Source: an uncultured Bacteroidales bacterium
Lineage (GTDB): Bacteria; Bacteroidota; Bacteroidia; Bacteroidales; Paludibacteraceae
Direction: 5' to 3'
Length of the DNA: 64,000 bases
Assembly (NCBI GenBank): GCA_900542355.1
Contig: UQNE01000012.1
Location: 1 to 64,000 of the forward strand
In this document: positions 60,773 through 64,000 of the stretch, one piece after another
How the letters are laid out: each line of letters opens with the position of its first letter
Numbering within the stretch: position 1 is the first letter of the stretch
Notes under the pieces: generated by a model
The model's input: the letters and a program-made list of their open reading frames with translations, nothing else
Database searches by the model: none
Told to the model about the DNA's origin: nothing
Program-made: the position numbers and the translations under genes

Positions 60773-60937
60773 AAGCCAACCCGATAATACCCTTATAATA
60801 TCCATAGACTACCCATGTAGCGAGCACGACCTTCTTAAAAAAGATTACCAAACGCACCTACCATTGCTTAGGCAAGACCACCCGCCGCAAAATATCCTTA
60901 TAAAATATCCTCGTAAAATGCCCTTATAACATCTCCA

Positions 60938-60977
60938 CCCGCGAAGTGTCTCCGCAGCGGGCTTGCCAAGCCCGCCC
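60938..60977 (+). repeat. Palindromic dispersed repeat, copy 2
   Basis: CCCGCGAAGTGTCT followed by the hairpin GCGGGCTTG-CC-AAGCCCGC matches the inverse of 9364-9403 in both hairpin and flank. Confidence 0.65.
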
Positions 60978-61084
60978 AATCCCCCCACCTGATTATCCCC
61001 CCCCGACGCGCAGCAGAGCATTATCCATTCAATGCCGTTGCAAAAGCGGTCTAATAGTATTTTTACGCAAATAATTTGTACATA

Positions 61085-61116
61085 TTTGTATATTTGTAAA
61101 AAATATCGTACCTTTG
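61085..61116 (+). promoter_or_regulatory. Promoter of structured RNA copy B
   Basis: TTTG at 61085-61088, 20 nt, then TACCTTTG at 61109-61116. Confidence 0.8.
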
Positions 61117-61119
61117 CAC

Positions 61120-61414
61120 CTGAATCTACGCTGGAGGGGATATGTCCTCGTTTCAGGGTGGATTTTTGACATATTGAATAGCGTTTATTGACGCTTTGTG
61201 TTTGACAACTCGAAAACTTCGCAACTTTTCATCAAACAGTCAGAAGCAAAGTAGCAATAGATGCCTATGGGTATGACATACCTATACTGCGTCCATTCGG
61301 GCGTGGTGTGTCGTCATATCAGCGTAGGTTTCCTGTTGTTTATTTGACTGTTTAGGTAATGCGAAGACCTCGAGTTGTAAGTAAGCAACACGAGGTCTGC
61401 GCTTTTTGTGTGTC
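61120..61414 (+). ncRNA. Candidate novel structured RNA, copy B
   Basis: About 295 nt, the second copy of the element at 12627-12937. P1: GAATCTAC 61122-61129 with GTGGATTT 61158-61165. P3: CTTCGCA 61217-61223 with TGCGAAG 61360-61366. P4: AAACAGTCA 61234-61242 with TGACTGTTT 61345-61353; against copy A two pairs change on both sides (G-C to C-G and C-G to A-T). P6: GGTATGAC 61270-61277 with GTCATATC 61313-61320. The apical hairpin GCGTCC-attc-GGGCGT has a different sequence from copy A but the same position. The 3' hairpin GACCTCG with CGAGGTC (61366-61397), with inner GTTG and CAAC, is followed by a T run and looks like a terminator. The 25-nt block 61168-61192 is identical to copy A. Confidence 0.7.
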
Positions 61415-61489
61415 TATACTGCAAAATAACAATATGTTGGTTAATATGAGGCGTAAATTCAGTATATTATAATCAAAAAACATATCAAT

Positions 61490-62221
61490 ATGGAAAACGT
61501 TACAGTCAAATCATCCAATTCAAAAGAGACTTATCTTTATAGGATAATGCCTCTGTGTCATTTCTTGCAAATGTTGGACAGCCAAAAAATGTATCTTCCG
61601 CGAGTTTCACAATGGGAAGATCCTTATGAGTTGTTTTTGTTCAAACAACATTTTGTAAATTCTACAGGACAAGAAATAGATGTACTATCGCAAGCCTCTC
61701 GAATTTATGGGCAATGTTGGTCATCTGTACATAAATCAGATGCATTGTGGCGGATATATTCTCAAGACCATCTTGGCGTGCAAATCAAAACATCTGTGGA
61801 AAAACTAAATTCATTGATAGAACAGCAGATTGGCAAGGGCTTGTTCCTACGATTGGAGCAAGTGAAATATATGTCGGAAAAAAACTTGTCCGATTGGATT
61901 GCGTCACTAAAAACACCGATGAATAGTGTTCAGGATTCTTTGTTTATAAAACGTGATAGTTTTTCTCACGAAAAAGAATATCGTCTTATTGCGTGGCTTG
62001 CCGATGTTGATGAAAACAATAAACCTGTTGCCTGCTGTCCTGACCATATAGACTTATCTATTGATCCATTGCAAATAATTTATGAAGTCAATTTGGATCC
62101 TCGGCTAACAAAAGAAGAAGCCGAATTGCTCAAAAATGCCATTGCTTTACGATTAGGAGGTAAGTGCCGTGTCTCACAATCTACTTTGTATAAATTCAAA
62201 CAACATACGATAATTATCTAA
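61490..62221 (+). CDS. DUF2971 family protein
   Basis: 243 residues. The DUF2971 pattern is present: YLYRIMPLCHFLQMLDSQKMYLPRVSQWEDPYE near 15-47, then WSSVHKSDALWRIYSQDHLGVQIKT, and FSHEKEYRLIAWLADVD near 157-173. Function unknown; such proteins often sit near mobile or defence genes. It starts ~75 nt after structured RNA copy B and 15 nt before the next gene. It lacks a promoter of its own in the gap, so it may be read through from the RNA promoter. Confidence 0.8.
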   Translation: MENVTVKSSNSKETYLYRIMPLCHFLQMLDSQKMYLPRVSQWEDPYELFLFKQHFVNSTGQEIDVLSQASRIYGQCWSSVHKSDALWRIYSQDHLGVQIKTSVEKLNSLIEQQIGKGLFLRLEQVKYMSEKNLSDWIASLKTPMNSVQDSLFIKRDSFSHEKEYRLIAWLADVDENNKPVACCPDHIDLSIDPLQIIYEVNLDPRLTKEEAELLKNAIALRLGGKCRVSQSTLYKFKQHTIII

Positions 62222-62236
62222 AATAAAAGACTTCCT

Positions 62237-63793
62237 ATGAAACGATTGTTTCCTATAATGTGCACTTTGTTGCTATTGTACTGCCCGTTTGGCTTTGCTG
62301 CCATTGTATGGGATGGCACCTCCAAAGCCCCATGGACAAAAGGTAGTGGCACTGAATCGGATCCCTATTTGATAGAAACACCTGCTAATTTAGCCTACTT
62401 GGCAGAGCAAGTCCAAAATGGACAAACTTATGAGAAAACCTATTTCATGCAAACGAATGATATAGACCTCAATAATAAAGGGTGTCAGGTAGGTAGTAGT
62501 TCTTCCAGATGTTTTTGGGGAATATATAATGGAGGACAAAAACAGATTATCAATGTGTCGGGTTGTCTATTTGGTTATATAAAATCTGCAACCATTAAAA
62601 ATTTGACGATTGCCGGTACTTCCACCTATCCTATGATAAATAATGTAAATGGCAATGTGTTTCTTGTCAATTGCCACAATAAATCCACTTCTAAAATTCG
62701 TCAAGGAGGTGCGGGGTTGGTCAATGTCGCAGAACAAGGCTGCATCACTTTGGAAAATTGTAGCAATAGCGCAATTATAGAATCCAGTGGTTTTATGATT
62801 ATGCACAATAATGATTACAACCAAATAATAACAGATACTGTGTGTTTAGGAGGTTTAGTTGCTAAGGCACAGAATATCAAAATGAGTAATTGTCATAATG
62901 CAGGAGATATCAAATTTGTACGTCCTGGTTATAATAACTATTGGAGTGCAGGAAATGGTTGTGCAGCGGGATTGGTGGGATATGCAAATATATTGACTAT
63001 TACCCAATCATTCAATAATGGGGAAATCAACTTTGATGGTAGTGGCAAACGTGATTATAGTGGTTCTGGGGTTAGTAAAGTTTATGTTGCAGGTCTGGCA
63101 TTAGGTAAAGGAAGCATACTGCAATCATATAATATTGGAAATATATATGGAGGTTCCAATTTTAATGTTTCAGGAAGTGGATACCGTGCACCAGAATATG
63201 CATATGGGCTTTCAGATTGCACTAATTCTTATTGTTATTCAAAAGGAATTACTATTGTTAATAGGGGCTATCGTTATTGTTTAGGTGGAGTATGTACTAA
63301 CTGCTATTGTATTTTATCAAAACAAATAGAAAATGTGGCAGATAATACTTCTGTAGATATATATTATAATTCAGATATGCCGGTAACTAATCCTTATAAC
63401 GCTGTTGCTAAAACCAAGGAGCAAATGAAATCCCCTTCTTTTGTTTCTTTGCTCAATACGGATGGCGACTATTTTTATCCCGACTATACGCATATCAACG
63501 ATGGCTATCCCATTTTGCGTTGGCAGTTGGAAGGAACTACAATGTATAAGATACGTGCCACTTGTCCGTCTGCACAGGGTGTTGTATCTGGTTCCGGTGA
63601 ATATCCCGCTACGGCAAATATCACTCTCAAAGCGACGCCAAAAGACGGCTATACTTTCACCGGTTGGAGCGATGGTAATACCGATAATCCGCGTACTATT
63701 ACGGTCAATGGCAATGCAACCTATGTGGCGCAGTTCTCTCAAGCGGCTTATACCATATATGTGAACCAAGATTGTACAACCGACATAGAATAA
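62237..63793 (+). CDS. Secreted surface protein with GLUG-like and InlB/Flg_new-type repeats
   Basis: 518 residues. A signal peptide (MKRLFPIMCTLLLLYCPFGF) is followed by GSGTESDPYLIETPANLAYLAEQV near 37-60, the start typical of Bacteroidales GLUG-type surface proteins, then Asn/Gly-rich repeats of beta-helix style. Residues ~435-500 are one bacterial repeat domain: ITLKATPKDGYTFTGWSDGNTDNPRTITV, a Listeria-Bacteroides repeat. The protein ends shortly after the start of a second such unit (TIYVNQDCTTDIE), so it may be shortened relative to relatives that carry several. No sorting tail is visible. The next gene overlaps in function and begins 2 nt after the stop. Confidence 0.75.
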   Translation: MKRLFPIMCTLLLLYCPFGFAAIVWDGTSKAPWTKGSGTESDPYLIETPANLAYLAEQVQNGQTYEKTYFMQTNDIDLNNKGCQVGSSSSRCFWGIYNGGQKQIINVSGCLFGYIKSATIKNLTIAGTSTYPMINNVNGNVFLVNCHNKSTSKIRQGGAGLVNVAEQGCITLENCSNSAIIESSGFMIMHNNDYNQIITDTVCLGGLVAKAQNIKMSNCHNAGDIKFVRPGYNNYWSAGNGCAAGLVGYANILTITQSFNNGEINFDGSGKRDYSGSGVSKVYVAGLALGKGSILQSYNIGNIYGGSNFNVSGSGYRAPEYAYGLSDCTNSYCYSKGITIVNRGYRYCLGGVCTNCYCILSKQIENVADNTSVDIYYNSDMPVTNPYNAVAKTKEQMKSPSFVSLLNTDGDYFYPDYTHINDGYPILRWQLEGTTMYKIRATCPSAQGVVSGSGEYPATANITLKATPKDGYTFTGWSDGNTDNPRTITVNGNATYVAQFSQAAYTIYVNQDCTTDIE

Positions 63794-63794
63794 T

Positions 63795-64000
63795 ATGAAA
63801 CGGTTTTTCAATACACTGGTGCTGTTGGCAATCGGGTGGCTCACACTATATGCAATAGATCGTACTATTATCGTGAAGTCTTCTGCTTGTGGCACATCTA
63901 CAGAGCATATTATCCCAGATGGAGCACCTCTGACATTGATTGCCACGCCGTCTTATGGCTATCGTTTTTCTCAATGGTCAGATGGCAGTACAGATAATCC
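63795..64000 (+). CDS. Secreted repeat protein, cut by the window edge
   Basis: Only the first 68 codons are in the window. A signal peptide (MKRFFNTLVLLAIGWLTLYA) is followed by an InlB/Flg_new-like unit, LTLIATPSYGYRFSQWSDGSTDN, similar to the end of the previous protein. The gene begins 2 nt after that stop. It is either a tandem paralogue or the displaced rest of one longer protein; the fresh signal peptide favours a paralogue. Confidence 0.7.
   Translation, partial: MKRFFNTLVLLAIGWLTLYAIDRTIIVKSSACGTSTEHIIPDGAPLTLIATPSYGYRFSQWSDGSTDN

Overview
The window comes from a member of the Bacteroidales (phylum Bacteroidota), probably host-associated; I cannot fix the family. The evidence is twelve promoters of the Bacteroidetes sigma-ABfr type (TTG or TTTG, 20 nt, then TAnnTTTG), a PorD-like type IX secretion gene, a BspA-like leucine-rich-repeat surface protein, several Bacteroidetes DUF families (DUF4250, DUF6567, DUF4831, DUF4835) and few Shine-Dalgarno sites.

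Layout. 1-5.4 kb: small regulatory and exported genes (HIRAN, WYL, DUF4250, XRE, lipoprotein) in AT-rich spacers. 5.4-9.1 kb: lon and fabD on the minus strand. 9.6-11.9 kb: tcdA and glyA. 12.6-14.6 kb: a structured RNA, a LytTR protein and a possible uracil-DNA-glycosylase-like protein. 14.7-16.5 kb: a BspA-like LRR protein cut by an in-frame amber codon. 16.8-18.9 kb: a ClpB without its N-domain. 19.3-26.5 kb: a plus-strand operon of a hemerythrin-LuxR regulator, a TilS-AroE fusion, DUF4831, PorD, a glycosyltransferase and a SpoIID protein. 26.6-30.1 kb: a DpnII-type (GATC) restriction-modification cassette. 30.4-60.3 kb: 22 consecutive minus-strand nucleotide-synthesis genes. 61.1-64 kb: a second copy of the structured RNA, a DUF2971 protein and two surface proteins, the last cut by the window edge.

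The 30-kb nucleotide block runs from one recognisable promoter (60368-60399) to a bidirectional terminator (30348-30388) in the order pyrC-pyrK-pyrD-pyrF-pyrE-pyrB-guaB-guaA-purE-purL-purM-purN-purH-purD-folD-purT-purB-purA-purF-carA-carB-purC. It encodes the UMP pathway from carbamoyl phosphate and nearly all of the IMP, AMP and GMP pathway. Only PurK is not seen. FolD, and GlyA at 10.6 kb, supply one-carbon units.

The most unusual signal is noncoding. Two ~300-nt elements (12627-12937 and 61120-61414) share promoter spacing, long identical blocks and several helices that covary between the copies; a third, divergent element (3917-4143) may be related. Each copy also holds a conserved 28-29 codon reading frame. 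Other oddities are a PyrB carrying only the zinc domain of PyrI, the TilS-AroE fusion, and intergenic spacers built from degenerate 8-, 9- and 11-bp tandem repeats. No tRNA, rRNA, CRISPR array, insertion sequence or integrase was recognised.
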